64,000 nucleotides of DNA from Paenibacillus radicibacter (GTDB taxonomy: Bacteria; Bacillota; Bacilli; Paenibacillales; NBRC-103111). The stretch is taken from contig NZ_JANQBC010000002.1 in assembly GCF_024721995.1 (NCBI RefSeq), positions 248,001-312,000 on the forward strand. The letters run 5' to 3'. Positions 8,372 through 17,935 of the stretch are shown in pieces; the stretch's first letter is position 1; every line of letters begins with the position of its first letter. The position numbers and the translations under genes were made by a program. The notes below the pieces were generated by a model. It did not search any database, was not told where the DNA came from, and saw only the letters and a list, made by a program, of their open reading frames with translations.

Positions 8372-9190
8372 TTATTGTTTTAATTGTGCCACAAAATCGC
8401 GAATTTGCAAGAGATTGTAAGATTTAGTCTGTGGGTTATCGGATTGTAAGCCCTCACCTAGCTCTCCGATCTTACGAACGAGTGCACTGCCAACAACGAC
8501 ACCTTCACACACTTTTTCAAATTGGGCAACATGCTCACGTGAACTGATCCCGAAACCTATTGCAATCGGCAACTTTGTTGCACGACGGACACTTTCTATA
8601 AACTCATGAATCCCACTGTGGAATTCAGACCGCACACCTGTGACGCCTAATGATGATACACAATATATAAATCCTGATGCGTTACCCACAATCTTAGCAA
8701 CACGATCATTGGAAGTTGGTGCCACAAGTGGTATTAGATGAACACCATATTGCTTAGCGATCTCTCGTACTTCTCCCGCTTCTTCATACGGTAGATCTGG
8801 AATGATAATACCTTCAATGTCGCTTTCCTTTATTTTTTGGAAAATAGAAGAAAGTCCAAGTTGTAGAACAGGGTTAAAGTAAGTAAAGAGAATAAACGGC
8901 AACTGTGATCCTTCGCGTCTTGCTTGTTTCGCTACTTCCAGACAATCTAACAGCGTAATGCCATTCTTAAGTGCACGTTCAGATGATGCTTGAATTACAG
9001 GCCCATCTGCGAGTGGATCTGAATAAGGAACCCCTAACTCGATGAGATCCGCGCCTGCTTGTTCAAGTTCATGTATGATGGCAACGGAATGATTAGCAGA
9101 TGGGTCACCCACTGTTAAAAAAGGAATGAGTGCACTACGACCTTGCTCCTTTAAGCTTGCGAAAATGGCATCAATACGATTATTACTCAT
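8372..9190 (-). CDS. trpA: Tryptophan synthase alpha chain
   Basis: Cleaves indole-3-glycerol phosphate to indole, 272 aa, TIM barrel. Visible motifs are FLTVGDP, the catalytic Glu in [30 protein letters not shown] with the second catalytic Asp, CVSSLGVTG and GFGIS. The start has AAGGAGG and overlaps the trpB stop by 4 nt (ATGA), so the two subunits are translationally coupled. No terminator follows; repeat element A lies between it and hisC. Confidence 0.95.
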   Translation of the reverse strand: MSNNRIDAIFASLKEQGRSALIPFLTVGDPSANHSVAIIHELEQAGADLIELGVPYSDPLADGPVIQASSERALKNGITLLDCLEVAKQARREGSQLPFILFTYFNPVLQLGLSSIFQKIKESDIEGIIIPDLPYEEAGEVREIAKQYGVHLIPLVAPTSNDRVAKIVGNASGFIYCVSSLGVTGVRSEFHSGIHEFIESVRRATKLPIAIGFGISSREHVAQFEKVCEGVVVGSALVRKIGELGEGLQSDNPQTKSYNLLQIRDFVAQLKQ

Positions 9191-10389
9191 AGCGCATCCC
9201 CTCCTTCTGCAAGATAACCCATTATCGCTGCTACATCTTTGTCACCACGACCGGACAGATTCACAATTACGAGTTGATCTGGAGACATCGTTGGTGCGAC
9301 TTTTAGTAAATGCGCAATGGCATGGGCGCTTTCTAGCGCAGGAATAATACCTTCTGTACGAGAGAGTAATTGCAGCGCATCAAGGGCTTCTGCATCTGTA
9401 ATCGGTACATATTCAGCACGTGCAGTATCGTTAAGATAAGCATGCTCAGGTCCAATACCTGGATAGTCTAAACCTGCTGAAATCGAATGAGCAATTTTCA
9501 CCTGACCATATTCATCTTGGAGCAAATAACTCATTGACCCTTGGAACACACCATGCGTCCCTTTGGTAATCGTGGCAGCATGTTCTTCCGTATGAATCCC
9601 TCTACCAGCAGCCTCCACACCGATTAATCGAACGTCTTGATCTTCGATAAACGGATAGAACATACCAATCGCATTCGATCCACCGCCTACACACGCAATA
9701 ACCGTATCAGGAAGACGACCTTCTTTATGCAAAATTTGTGCTCTTGTCTCATCTCCGATCACGCGCTGAAAGTCACGAACCATCATTGGATACGGATGAG
9801 GACCCACCGCGGAACCTAGAATATAGAACGTATCATGTACATGCGATACCCAGTAACGAAGAGTTTCATTACCCGCATCTTTAAGTGTGCGTGACCCGCT
9901 TGTCACAGGAATTACTTCTGCACCCAGAAGTTTCATGCGGAAGACGTTCAATTCTTGCCTTTGCATGTCTTCTTCACCCATAAATACCTTGCATTCGAGC
10001 CCCAACAAAGCCGCTACTGTTGCGGTTGCAACACCATGTTGTCCTGCTCCCGTCTCAGCGATCACTTTCTTCTTGCCCATTCTTTTGGCAAGTACGGCTT
10101 GACCGATTGTGTTGTTAATCTTGTGTGCACCGGTATGGTTTAAATCTTCACGCTTTAAGTAAATTTTGGCTCCACCTAGTTGCTCCGTCAGACGCTTCGC
10201 ATAATAAAGTGACGTCGGTCTACCGGAATATTCCTTCAACAACTGATTCACTTCTGCGATAAAATCAGGCTCAACCGCATACTTGCGATACGCTTCTTCG
10301 AGCTCATGTAAGGCATTCATTAATGTTTCAGGTACATATTTCCCACCGAATTTCCCAAATCGACCATGTTCATCAGGTACTTTAGTCAT
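9187..10389 (-). CDS. trpB: Tryptophan synthase beta chain
   Basis: PLP enzyme of 400 aa that condenses indole with serine. The PLP lysine lies in HTGAHKINN, and the glycine loop binding the phosphate is GGGSNAIG. The start has GAGAGG upstream and overlaps trpF by 8 nt. Sequence and length are those of TrpB1, and it is paired with trpA. Confidence 0.96.
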   Translation of the reverse strand: MTKVPDEHGRFGKFGGKYVPETLMNALHELEEAYRKYAVEPDFIAEVNQLLKEYSGRPTSLYYAKRLTEQLGGAKIYLKREDLNHTGAHKINNTIGQAVLAKRMGKKKVIAETGAGQHGVATATVAALLGLECKVFMGEEDMQRQELNVFRMKLLGAEVIPVTSGSRTLKDAGNETLRYWVSHVHDTFYILGSAVGPHPYPMMVRDFQRVIGDETRAQILHKEGRLPDTVIACVGGGSNAIGMFYPFIEDQDVRLIGVEAAGRGIHTEEHAATITKGTHGVFQGSMSYLLQDEYGQVKIAHSISAGLDYPGIGPEHAYLNDTARAEYVPITDAEALDALQLLSRTEGIIPALESAHAIAHLLKVAPTMSPDQLVIVNLSGRGDKDVAAIMGYLAEGGDAL

Positions 10390-11086
10390 TAGTCTTCAAC
10401 CTCTCCACGAATTTCTTTATTTTCTCTATATCTTTCCGTCCATCGGTTTCTACTCCACTTGATACATCGACACCATCTATTTCGTACGCATCCACTAGTA
10501 TCCGCACATTATCGGGATGCAGTCCACCAGCTACGATTAACTTCACACCTGCATGCTTCGCCCACTCCGTAAACCTCGGAATCAGCTCCCAGCGAAATAC
10601 TTGCCCAGAACCTCCACCATATACCGGATCATGCGTGTCAAGCAGCAAGGCGTCAATAACACCAACATAGCTAACTAATCTTGCAAGAAATGATTTTGAC
10701 AAAGGAGCATCTACACTTAACTCTGCATGCTCCCCTTTGATCGAAATCACTTTATACACTTGTACACCGAACTTCTGTTTAACCCATTTGCACAAATCTG
10801 GCGATTCCTCACCATGAAGTTGAATGACATCAAGCGAAGCATGCTCCATAACTTGTGTCAATTCCTCTTGCGTTGGATTCATGAATACACCGACTGTTAG
10901 AGGCGTTCGACGATCTTCTTGCTCTCTCATTTGATTTAAGAATGCGATCATCTCGCCAGCAATTTCCTTCGTCACTCGCCGTTTACTCGGTGCAAATACA
11001 AATCCAATTTGATCAATGGGTAATGATTGAATAGATTTTAGCACTTCAACGCCCTGAAGTCCACATATTTTTATTGTAGGTTTCAT
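10382..11086 (-). CDS. trpF: Phosphoribosylanthranilate isomerase
   Basis: Isomerises PRA to CdRP, 234 aa, TIM barrel. It begins with KICGLQ containing the catalytic Cys, and later shows [15 protein letters not shown] and LLLDTHD with the catalytic Asp. The ribosome-binding site is weak, and the start is only 3 nt after the trpC stop, so it probably depends on coupling. Confidence 0.93.
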   Translation of the reverse strand: MKPTIKICGLQGVEVLKSIQSLPIDQIGFVFAPSKRRVTKEIAGEMIAFLNQMREQEDRRTPLTVGVFMNPTQEELTQVMEHASLDVIQLHGEESPDLCKWVKQKFGVQVYKVISIKGEHAELSVDAPLSKSFLARLVSYVGVIDALLLDTHDPVYGGGSGQVFRWELIPRFTEWAKHAGVKLIVAGGLHPDNVRILVDAYEIDGVDVSSGVETDGRKDIEKIKKFVERLKTND

Positions 11087-11089
11087 CGG

Positions 11090-11875
11090 CTATAACCGTC
11101 CCACCAATTGATAAACAGCCTCTTCGACAGATTGCTGACGCATGAGATGTTCGCCAACGAGCACCCCGTGAGCACCTACTTGCTGTAAATACCCGATGTC
11201 TGCTGCCCCTGTAATCCCACTCTCGCTAATAACTGTGCGGTCACTTGGAATGTGTGCGATCAACTCTTCTGTCGTTTTCAAATCGGTAACGAAAGTCCGT
11301 AAATCTCGATTATTGATCCCAATTAACGTTGCATCTAATTCCAGTGCCCGCTCTAGCTCTGAACGATCATGAACTTCAACTAGCACATCCATACCCAGAT
11401 CACGACTCAAACTCAAATACGATTTCAATTGTTCATCACTTAGAATGGCTGCAATGAGCAGTACTGCATCTGCCCCGAGCATACGAGCTTCATAAATTTG
11501 CAAGGGATCAATTGTAAAATCTTTGCGCAGCAGCGGTATGTTTACCGTCTTGCGAATGACCTCTAAATACGCATTACTTCCTTGAAAATAATCCACATCT
11601 GTGAGTACCGATATACAATCTGCGCCTGCACGCTCATAAGATTCAGCAAGTTCAATGGGATGAAATTGTTCACGAATGAGTCCTTTGGATGGCGATGCCT
11701 TTTTCACTTCGGCAATAAGTCCCATCGGACGATTTACTCGCGAAGTTAACTTTGCTTCAAATCCTAGACATGACTTCATCTCTGCAATTTGCTGCTCTGC
11801 CTTTGCTGGCGACAGTTTCAAGCGTAATTGTTCAACTTCTGCTAATTTTGTTGTTACGATTCGATCAAGAAACAT
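11090..11875 (-). CDS. trpC: Indole-3-glycerol phosphate synthase
   Basis: Closes the indole ring from CdRP, 261 aa. Motifs are EVKKASPSKG with the catalytic Lys, SVLTD, LLRKDF, ADAVLLI, LVEVHD, GINNRDL and SESGI. AGGAG precedes the ATG. It overlaps the end of trpD by 11 nt. Confidence 0.95.
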   Translation of the reverse strand: MFLDRIVTTKLAEVEQLRLKLSPAKAEQQIAEMKSCLGFEAKLTSRVNRPMGLIAEVKKASPSKGLIREQFHPIELAESYERAGADCISVLTDVDYFQGSNAYLEVIRKTVNIPLLRKDFTIDPLQIYEARMLGADAVLLIAAILSDEQLKSYLSLSRDLGMDVLVEVHDRSELERALELDATLIGINNRDLRTFVTDLKTTEELIAHIPSDRTVISESGITGAADIGYLQQVGAHGVLVGEHLMRQQSVEEAVYQLVGRL

Positions 11876-12905
11876 GGCTGTATTCTCCTGTAAATGAGAT
11901 TAGTTGTTGCAGTTTACGTGCCGCTTTTCCCTCGTCAATAATATCAGCTGCAAGCTTAATCCCTTCTTGGATTGAACTTGCAAGCCCTGTGACGAAGAAA
12001 CAAGCTCCACTATTGGCGAGCACGATGTCGCGATATGCGCCGTGTTCCCCTGCAAACACATTATGGATAATGGCAGCGTTGTAAGCCGCATCCCCACCTT
12101 TTACATCCGCAAGCGAATATGTTCGAAGCCCTAATTCATCTGGTGAAATCTCATACGTGTGAATATCCCCATGACGTAACTCCGTTACCTTCGTAGGTGC
12201 TGAGATTGAGATTTCATCTAATCCATCTAGTGAGGACACGACGAGAGCCCGACGTAATCCCAACTCTCTTAGTGAATGAGCTAGCAGTTCTGTCTTATTA
12301 CGATCAAACACACCGAGCAGCTGGCGATCTGCTCCTGCAGGATTCGTCAGAGGTCCCAGTAAGTTGAACACCGTCCTAACACCAAGCTCACGACGCGGTC
12401 CTGCCGCATGCTTCATCGACTCGTGATACTGCTGCGCGAACATGAAGCAGATACCCAATTGATCCAGACAAGCAGCAGACTCATGACCGGACAAGGAAAT
12501 GTTCACACCTAGAGCTTCCAAGACATCCGCAGAGCCACTTCGAGAGGACATGCCTCTATTCCCATGTTTTGCCACCCGAATGCCACCAGCAGCCGCTACA
12601 AGCGCTGAAGCTGTCGAAATATTGAATGTACCTGCTCCATCTCCACCTGTTCCACACGTATCAAGCAAATTGCGCTGTTCAGTGGGAAGATTCATCCCCT
12701 TCAATCGCATCACTTCTGCAAAGCCAGTCACTTCATCGATTGACTCACCCTTCATTCGAAGTACAGTAAGCAATCCGCCAATCTGAGCAGAAGTTGCCTC
12801 CCCATCCATGATGTTTGCCATCACAGCACGCGCCTCTTCCCGACTTAAATGACTGCCGCCAATCACCTTCGCAATCGCTTCTCCAATTGTGAATTGTTTC
12901 TCCAT
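11865..12905 (-). CDS. trpD: Anthranilate phosphoribosyltransferase
   Basis: Transfers phosphoribosyl from PRPP to anthranilate, 346 aa. The glycine-rich PRPP loop is DTCGTGGDGAGTFNIST and the anthranilate side shows KHGNRGMSSRSGSADVLEALG. I choose the ATG at 12905 (MEKQFTIGEA): GGAGG sits 8 nt upstream, whereas an ATG at 12920 contains that site within its own codons and overlaps trpE. Confidence 0.94.
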   Translation of the reverse strand: MEKQFTIGEAIAKVIGGSHLSREEARAVMANIMDGEATSAQIGGLLTVLRMKGESIDEVTGFAEVMRLKGMNLPTEQRNLLDTCGTGGDGAGTFNISTASALVAAAGGIRVAKHGNRGMSSRSGSADVLEALGVNISLSGHESAACLDQLGICFMFAQQYHESMKHAAGPRRELGVRTVFNLLGPLTNPAGADRQLLGVFDRNKTELLAHSLRELGLRRALVVSSLDGLDEISISAPTKVTELRHGDIHTYEISPDELGLRTYSLADVKGGDAAYNAAIIHNVFAGEHGAYRDIVLANSGACFFVTGLASSIQEGIKLAADIIDEGKAARKLQQLISFTGEYSHVS

Positions 12906-12909
12906 CGCC

Positions 12910-14442
12910 TTAACCTCCATTTCCCACTAATTGCTCGTCTCGATCACCGATGAACATCGCTTCTGCAATTCGAATCGAAGTCAGTAGCGCCTTTGCTTTA
13001 TTGATCGTTTCCTCATATTCCATCTCAGGTACAGAGTCACTTACGATGCCTGCACCTGCTTGCACATACGCTTTTCCATTTTTAAAAATAATCGTTCGAA
13101 TCGTTATACAAGTGTCTAGGTTACCCGAGAATCCTAAGTACCCAATCGCTCCTGCATACGGACCGCGGCCTTCATTCTCCATCTCTGCGATAATTTCCAT
13201 CGCCCGCAGCTTCGGCGCTCCAGATACAGTCCCTGCTGGCATACAGGATAGAAAAGCATCGAAGAACTCTTTGTCCTTGCGAAGCTTGCCGGATACGTTC
13301 GAGACGATGTGCATCACGTGAGAGTAGCGCTGAATATCCATGAATGTATCGCATCGAACTGAACCAAAATCAGAAACCCTTCCCAGATCATTACGACCCA
13401 AGTCAACGAGCATCAAATGCTCAGCACGTTCCTTCGCATCATTGAGTAGCTCTTCCTCATAAGCTTGATCTTCTTCTTGCGTTTTCCCCCTTGGTCTAGT
13501 ACCCGCAATCGGCATCGTCTCAACACGCTCATTTTCCACGCGAACAAGAAGTTCTGGTGAAGTGCCTACAATAATTTCATCATCCATCTTGAGATAATAC
13601 ATATAAGGTGATGGATTCATTGTGCGCAGTACACGATACACTTGAAGTGGCGATACATCTGTTGTGATTTCAAACCGCTGTGACAACACCACTTGAAAAA
13701 TGTCCCCTGCACGAATATACTCCTTCGCTCGCTCCACATTGCTGATATACTGCTCTTTCGTGACATTGGAACGAACCTCTCCTAGCTCTACATCCTCAGC
13801 AATTGGGACATGTGTCATAGCAGATGGCGGTGTCGTTTTCTTCAAATCTGCCACTGTAGCTTCCATCTTGGCGCAAGTTTGATGATATGCAGCGGTTATG
13901 GTCTCAACTGTCGTATTCTCTGGGATATGAACATTCGCAATGACTTTAATTTGCTGTTTAAAATGATCGAACACAATAACTTGATCGCAGAACATAAATT
14001 GCATATCGTTCATGTTCAAATCGTCAATACGGTGTTTCGGAAGTTTTTCATAATACTGAAGCAGGTCATATCCGAAAAATCCAACTGCACCTCCAGTAAA
14101 CCTTGGCAACTCAGGTAATGCAGGTGAACGATACGCATTCAAGTAATTTTTCATGACATCAACTGGCTTTTCCGAAGTCATTCTCGTCTCTGATTTGAAA
14201 TTGATTTGTGTAGTGCCGTTCTTTGCCTTAATCATCAGAAACGGGTCTCGACCGATAAAGGAATACCGCGCCCATTTCACACCGCCCTCCACACTTTCAA
14301 GTAAAAAGGCTCGATCCTCTTCATAAAAATGTTGAAATAACCGAATCGGCGTTTCCGTATCTGCAAGCACAGACCGCACAATCGGAATTAGATTGTATGC
14401 CTCTGACAATTCCAATACTTTCGCTAGCTCTGCTCTACTCAT
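12910..14442 (-). CDS. trpE: Anthranilate synthase component I
   Basis: Makes anthranilate from chorismate, 510 aa. The N-terminal half carries the tryptophan feedback motif (LLESVE); the C-terminal chorismate-binding domain has GDIFQVVLSQRFE, PYMYYLK, GTSPELLV, RPRGKT, VDLGRNDLGRV and the PAGTVSGAPK block. Two starts are possible: ATG 14460 or ATG 14442. I prefer 14442 (MSRAELAK) since GGAGAGG lies 7 nt upstream. GAG/UAG triplets overlap this start (see TRAP site 2). No glutaminase subunit (trpG/pabA) is present in the operon, as in Bacillus, where it lies in the folate operon. Confidence 0.94.
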   Translation of the reverse strand: MSRAELAKVLELSEAYNLIPIVRSVLADTETPIRLFQHFYEEDRAFLLESVEGGVKWARYSFIGRDPFLMIKAKNGTTQINFKSETRMTSEKPVDVMKNYLNAYRSPALPELPRFTGGAVGFFGYDLLQYYEKLPKHRIDDLNMNDMQFMFCDQVIVFDHFKQQIKVIANVHIPENTTVETITAAYHQTCAKMEATVADLKKTTPPSAMTHVPIAEDVELGEVRSNVTKEQYISNVERAKEYIRAGDIFQVVLSQRFEITTDVSPLQVYRVLRTMNPSPYMYYLKMDDEIIVGTSPELLVRVENERVETMPIAGTRPRGKTQEEDQAYEEELLNDAKERAEHLMLVDLGRNDLGRVSDFGSVRCDTFMDIQRYSHVMHIVSNVSGKLRKDKEFFDAFLSCMPAGTVSGAPKLRAMEIIAEMENEGRGPYAGAIGYLGFSGNLDTCITIRTIIFKNGKAYVQAGAGIVSDSVPEMEYEETINKAKALLTSIRIAEAMFIGDRDEQLVGNGG

Positions 14443-14463
14443 CCCTAACCCTCTCCTCATCTA
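14424..14463 (-). promoter_or_regulatory. Probable TRAP-binding site over the trpE start codon
   Basis: On the minus strand eight UAG/GAG triplets follow each other with spacers of 2, 2, 3, 4, 2, 2 and 1 nt, covering the ribosome-binding site and ATG of trpE. This is the pattern bound by TRAP at Bacillus trpG (pabA), where it blocks translation initiation. The mtrB gene is in this window. Binding itself is inferred. Confidence 0.72.
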
Positions 14464-14506
14464 AAAGTTGAACTTAAAGCTCCACTTGTTTCAAACATGT
14501 ATACGC

Positions 14507-14534
14507 AAAAAAACCTCTACGACTCGTAGAGGTT
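14507..14534 (-). terminator. Intrinsic terminator (attenuator) in the trpE leader
   Basis: An almost perfect palindrome (AACCTCTACGA/TCGTAGAGGTT) followed on the minus strand by seven U residues, about 45 nt before the trpE ribosome-binding site. Since no gene ends here, it must regulate read-through into trpE. Confidence 0.88.
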
Positions 14535-14599
14535 GATGTTGATGGTTATAGTAAGAAGCACTGCGGGTAGCACGAACTAAGCATACATGTATACGAAAT

Positions 14600-14635
14600 A
14601 CACATAAAGTCCCACACCTCACGAATGAAATGTGT
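14600..14635 (-). promoter_or_regulatory. Candidate antiterminator hairpin in the trpE leader
   Basis: In RNA sense the arms ACACAU and AUGUGU close a loop that contains UCGUGAGGU (14616-14624). That loop can pair, with one unpaired base, to ACCUCUACGA, the 5' arm of the downstream terminator. A 14657-14672 hairpin (UAUACC/GGUAUA) lies just upstream. Not folded by program; alternative structures are possible. Confidence 0.45.
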
Positions 14636-14717
14636 TCCTATGCTTAAATTCCCGTCTATACCGCATGGTATAACCGCCACTAACGATAAAGGCTCTCCCC
14701 TCACGTCTGGCCGCACA

Positions 14718-14807
14718 CTCTGCTCATCTCATCTAAACTCATCTTCACTAAACTCTACTAGATCTTACTTAACTAACCTGCTCTTGCACTCTGCTAAACT
14801 TAGACTC
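14718..14807 (-). promoter_or_regulatory. Probable TRAP-binding site at the 5' end of the trp leader
   Basis: Thirteen GAG or UAG triplets occur on the minus strand beginning at the predicted transcription start. Eight of them (14718-14760) are spaced by 2 nt except for one gap of 7 nt; the five upstream ones are more loosely spaced. This is the signature of a TRAP-bound RNA. It lies roughly 185 nt upstream of the terminator, farther than in the Bacillus subtilis leader. Confidence 0.75.
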
Positions 14808-14836
14808 ACTATATACTGGTTACCACGGACTGTCAA
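14808..14836 (-). promoter_or_regulatory. SigA promoter of the trp operon
   Basis: Minus-strand -35 TTGACA (14831-14836), 17-nt spacer and -10 TATAGT (14808-14813), starting only a few bases after the aroH stop codon. Transcription should begin near 14801, directly at the first GAG triplet of the TRAP site. Confidence 0.85.
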
Positions 14837-14840
14837 TTAC

Positions 14841-15209
14841 TTATTTTAACAAATCAGGGCGTAATACAGTTGCTCCGTTCAGGTAAGCATGATGGATTTC
14901 ATGCTGTTCTTTGGTCGTATTCACCATCACCATTAATCGGATGCATTGCGCTAATGCATGATCTACCTCGATCTCAACGGAGCACATCAGCGGCACAAGC
15001 TCCCAACCTTCCATTGAACGAATCGCTCTTGCCGGGAAAGTTGCATTCAAATCGCTAGTTACTGTAATAAAGACAGATGCAATATCTTTCGGATCCGTAT
15101 TGTTGTTCTTCACAATTTCATTCAATAGTTCATTAGTCGCAGTTAACATTTCATCTGCATCGTTATACTCAACTGTCGTCGCACCACGTATGCCTCTGAC
15201 TACCATCAT
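14841..15209 (-). CDS. aroH: Chorismate mutase, AroH class
   Basis: Monofunctional trimeric chorismate mutase of 122 aa that forms prephenate for the tyrosine and phenylalanine branches. It begins VVRGIRGATTVEYND, with the catalytic arginine of the family, and has SVFITVTSDLNATFPARAIR with a second active-site Arg. AGGAGG lies 7 nt before the first of two ATGs. It overlaps aroB by 4 nt. Confidence 0.94.
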   Translation of the reverse strand: MMVVRGIRGATTVEYNDADEMLTATNELLNEIVKNNNTDPKDIASVFITVTSDLNATFPARAIRSMEGWELVPLMCSVEIEVDHALAQCIRLMVMVNTTKEQHEIHHAYLNGATVLRPDLLK

Positions 15210-16306
15210 GCTTGTTCCTCCTTCAATTGTTCGATTACTTCACGTACCCACTCCGAGGACACATTACGATTAACTTCAACCTTACCGATTTCTGTTGGAA
15301 TGACAAATACCATCTTGCCTTCCTTGAACTTCTTATCATGCGCCATCGCTTCCATGAGCAGATCCGAATTAAAGTGATCCGGCAATTGTGTAGGCAATTC
15401 GAATTTCGCAAGCAATGCTCTTGTTACTTGCTCGATTTCTTTCGAAAATCCTAGTCGCTGCGCAAGCTTCGCTGCTCCAACCATGCCGATAGATATGGCT
15501 TCCCCATGCAATAGCTCACCATAACCTGCAACCGCTTCAAGTGCATGACCGATCGTATGACCCAAGTTCAAGATCGCACGCAAATCATTCTCACGCTCAT
15601 CTTGAGAAACCACATAAGACTTCACCTGGCAACCCTTGTGCAAGCCATATTGCAGCGACTCTGTATCTAGCGCTAACAACTTATCTGCGTGCTCATCTAA
15701 CCAAGTGACGAACTGTGCATCCCAGATAAGCCCATGCTTTACCATTTCAGCGTAGCCTGAACGAATCTCGCGCGGCGATAAAGTACGCAGCGTTGCAACA
15801 TCGTACAAGACTAACTCGGGCTGATGGAATGCACCAATAATATTTTTCGCTATTCGATGATTTACGGCTACTTTCCCACCGACAGAAGAGTCATGGGCAA
15901 GAATCGTTGTGGGCATCTGAATAAATTTCACACCGCGCATAAATGTTGCTGCGACGAAACCTGCCAAATCCCCTACAACACCACCACCTAATGCGATCAC
16001 AGAGGAATTTCGATCCAATCCACCTTCCAAAGCCGTTGTAATGATCTCTTCGAAAATAGACAATGACTTTGACTTCTCACCAGATGGAACGATATGGGAT
16101 ACCAAGCGATATCCCGCTTCGCGCAAACTATTCTCAACTAGTCCCAAATGGCCGCTTGCTGCGACTTGCTCATCAGTAACAATAAGAAGAGATGATTTTT
16201 TGCTAATATTACGCCCTTCTAAGTAGGAAGCAGCGTCTGACAACAAACCTTCTCCGATATAAATCGGATACGACCTTTGTCCCAAATCAACTTGTAACTC
16301 TAACAT
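15206..16306 (-). CDS. aroB: 3-Dehydroquinate synthase
   Basis: Second step of the shikimate pathway, 366 aa, NAD- and Zn/Co-dependent. Motifs are PSGEKSKS, ALGGGVVGDLAGFVAATFMRGV, PTTILAHDSSVGGKVAVN, the metal ligand in GYAEMVKHG, and NLGHTIGHALE with the metal-binding His. It starts 1 nt after the aroC stop, with GGAG upstream. Confidence 0.95.
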   Translation of the reverse strand: MLELQVDLGQRSYPIYIGEGLLSDAASYLEGRNISKKSSLLIVTDEQVAASGHLGLVENSLREAGYRLVSHIVPSGEKSKSLSIFEEIITTALEGGLDRNSSVIALGGGVVGDLAGFVAATFMRGVKFIQMPTTILAHDSSVGGKVAVNHRIAKNIIGAFHQPELVLYDVATLRTLSPREIRSGYAEMVKHGLIWDAQFVTWLDEHADKLLALDTESLQYGLHKGCQVKSYVVSQDERENDLRAILNLGHTIGHALEAVAGYGELLHGEAISIGMVGAAKLAQRLGFSKEIEQVTRALLAKFELPTQLPDHFNSDLLMEAMAHDKKFKEGKMVFVIPTEIGKVEVNRNVSSEWVREVIEQLKEEQA

Positions 16307-16307
16307 A

Positions 16308-17468
16308 TTAATAGCTCTCCACTTGAGCTAGGTATTGGCTTAAGTTGTTACGGATTTCCTCTACAGAATCCCCACCGAATTTTTCCATGAACGCTTGTGC
16401 CACTTCCCATGCAATCACATTCTCCATAATGACTGCTGCTGCTGGCACCGCACATGTATCGGAGCGTTCCACTTGTGCAGTGAACGGTTCTTTCGTATCA
16501 ATATCGACACTTGGAAGCGGCTTGTAGAGCGTAGAGATTGGTTTCATTACACCGCGAACAATAATCGGTTCACCTGTTGTCATACCACCTTCAAACCCGC
16601 CCGCGTTATTGGATGATCTTCTGAATCCACCATCTTCGGAGTATACAATCGGATCGTGCACATTCGAACCACGACGCTCTGCTGCTTCGAAACCAATTCC
16701 GAACTCCACGCCTTTGAACGCTTGAATAGATACAACCGCTTGTGCAATTCTTCCATCAAGTTTGCGATCCCACTGTACATGGCTGCCAAGTCCAACAGGT
16801 ACGCCTTCCACGATCACTTCCACGATACCACCAAGTGTATCGCCATCCTTCTTCGCTTCATCAATTGCAGTAATCATCGCAGCTTCTGCTTCTTTATCTG
16901 TTACACGAAGTGGAGATTCCTCTGTAATGCGAATTAGATCATCAATTGGCATCTCTTCACGCTTCGCTACAACTTCACCTAAACGAATCACTTGGCAAGC
17001 AAGCTTAATGCCGAACAATTCCAAAAGTTGCCTAGCTACTCCTCCGCAAGCTACACGCATAGTTGTTTCACGTGCCGAAGAACGCTCTAGAATGTTGCGC
17101 ATATCTTTCTGGTTGTATTTCAAGCCGCCATTTAGGTCAGCATGACCTGGACGGGGACGATTCACACGGCGCTTCGCATCCCCATCTTCTATGGGTTCGA
17201 CACTCATGATCTTCGTCCAACTCTTCCAGTCATTATTCTCAACTACAAGTGCAACTGGAGCACCTGTCGTCTTCCCATGACGAACACCGCCAACAATGTT
17301 CACTGTATCTTTCTCGATCAGCATACGACGTCCGCGGCCATAACCCTTCTGCCTTCTATGTAACTGATGATTAATTTGTTCGAAGTCGATTTCTACATTG
17401 CTCGGCATTCCTTCAATAATTGCAGTCAGTTGTGGTCCGTGCGTTTCTCCAGCTGTTAAGTATCTCAT
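16308..17468 (-). CDS. aroC: Chorismate synthase
   Basis: FMN-dependent last step to chorismate, 386 aa from the ATG at 17468, which has GGGGAG upstream; the longer frame adds 12 residues without support. It has the family signatures [49 protein letters not shown] in parts, and AERRGSN. First gene of the supraoperon (named aroF in Bacillus). Its product feeds trpE, aroH and mqnA, all in this window. Confidence 0.95.
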   Translation of the reverse strand: MRYLTAGETHGPQLTAIIEGMPSNVEIDFEQINHQLHRRQKGYGRGRRMLIEKDTVNIVGGVRHGKTTGAPVALVVENNDWKSWTKIMSVEPIEDGDAKRRVNRPRPGHADLNGGLKYNQKDMRNILERSSARETTMRVACGGVARQLLELFGIKLACQVIRLGEVVAKREEMPIDDLIRITEESPLRVTDKEAEAAMITAIDEAKKDGDTLGGIVEVIVEGVPVGLGSHVQWDRKLDGRIAQAVVSIQAFKGVEFGIGFEAAERRGSNVHDPIVYSEDGGFRRSSNNAGGFEGGMTTGEPIIVRGVMKPISTLYKPLPSVDIDTKEPFTAQVERSDTCAVPAAAVIMENVIAWEVAQAFMEKFGGDSVEEIRNNLSQYLAQVESY

Positions 17469-17551
17469 GGTTTTCTCCCCTTTTCCCTTATACCCGATCT
17501 TCAATTCTCACCCTACGCTTTAGCGCTTTGGTGTGCTAATTACATGTGCAT

Positions 17552-17580
17552 ATTATAGTATAGGACATATCGTTTGACAA
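17552..17580 (-). promoter_or_regulatory. SigA promoter of aroC-aroB-aroH
   Basis: Minus-strand -35 TTGTCA (17575-17580), 17-nt spacer and perfect -10 TATAAT (17552-17557), about 80 nt before the aroC start. A short palindrome ATCAGC-AGA-GCTGAT lies upstream of the -35 and could be an operator, but nothing identifies its protein. Confidence 0.82.
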
Positions 17581-17645
17581 CAAGCATTAGATAAACTTCT
17601 ATTCGATCAGCTCTGCTGATAACTTATAACTTATAAATCTACAAC

Positions 17646-17680
17646 AAAAAACACGCCTTCGTCAATAGACCTGAGCGTGT
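17646..17680 (-). terminator. Terminator after the small HTH-like gene
   Basis: Arms ACACGC and GCGTGT enclose an 18-nt loop and are followed on the minus strand by TTTTTT. The stem is short (6 bp) but the U-run is good and it lies just beyond the stop at 17695. Confidence 0.65.
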
Positions 17681-17694
17681 CGATGTTTTATTAT

Positions 17695-17859
17695 TTAGCC
17701 GTGCACAATTTCAATCGAACTTCCCCGAAGTGGCTCAGCCAGTGTAGGATCATTCATAATTTTCATAATCTGCATCGAATCAATACCCATAATTTGAGCG
17801 CATTCTTGTATCGTTATAAAACCACGACGATAAGCTAAGATGACCTTGCGTTTATCCAT
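17695..17859 (-). CDS. Small HTH-like protein of unknown function
   Basis: A 54-aa protein starting at the ATG at 17859, which has GGGAG 7 nt upstream; an earlier ATG would precede that site. Residues 12-35 (ITIQECAQIMGIDSMQIMKIM) have the spacing of a helix-turn-helix, so DNA binding is possible. It sits alone between cheR and the aroC promoter with its own terminator. I do not recognise a named family; confidence that it is translated is good, function unknown. Confidence 0.65.
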   Translation of the reverse strand: MDKRKVILAYRRGFITIQECAQIMGIDSMQIMKIMNDPTLAEPLRGSSIEIVHG

Positions 17860-17935
17860 TCTGACACTCCCTAATTTATGCATTTATCATTAGTATGGGA
17901 ATGAATGGATTAGCTTATACGTTTACTTTACTTTT

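Noticed and set aside
12903-12920. trpD starting at the ATG at 12920
   Set aside because: The ribosome-binding site GGAGG lies inside these codons; the ATG at 12905 is correctly spaced.
14555-14582. T-box-like sequence in the trpE leader (minus strand GTGCTACCCGC)
   Set aside because: Only about half of the T-box consensus positions match, the CGTCCC partner is absent, and no stem I features are present; TRAP sites explain the leader better.
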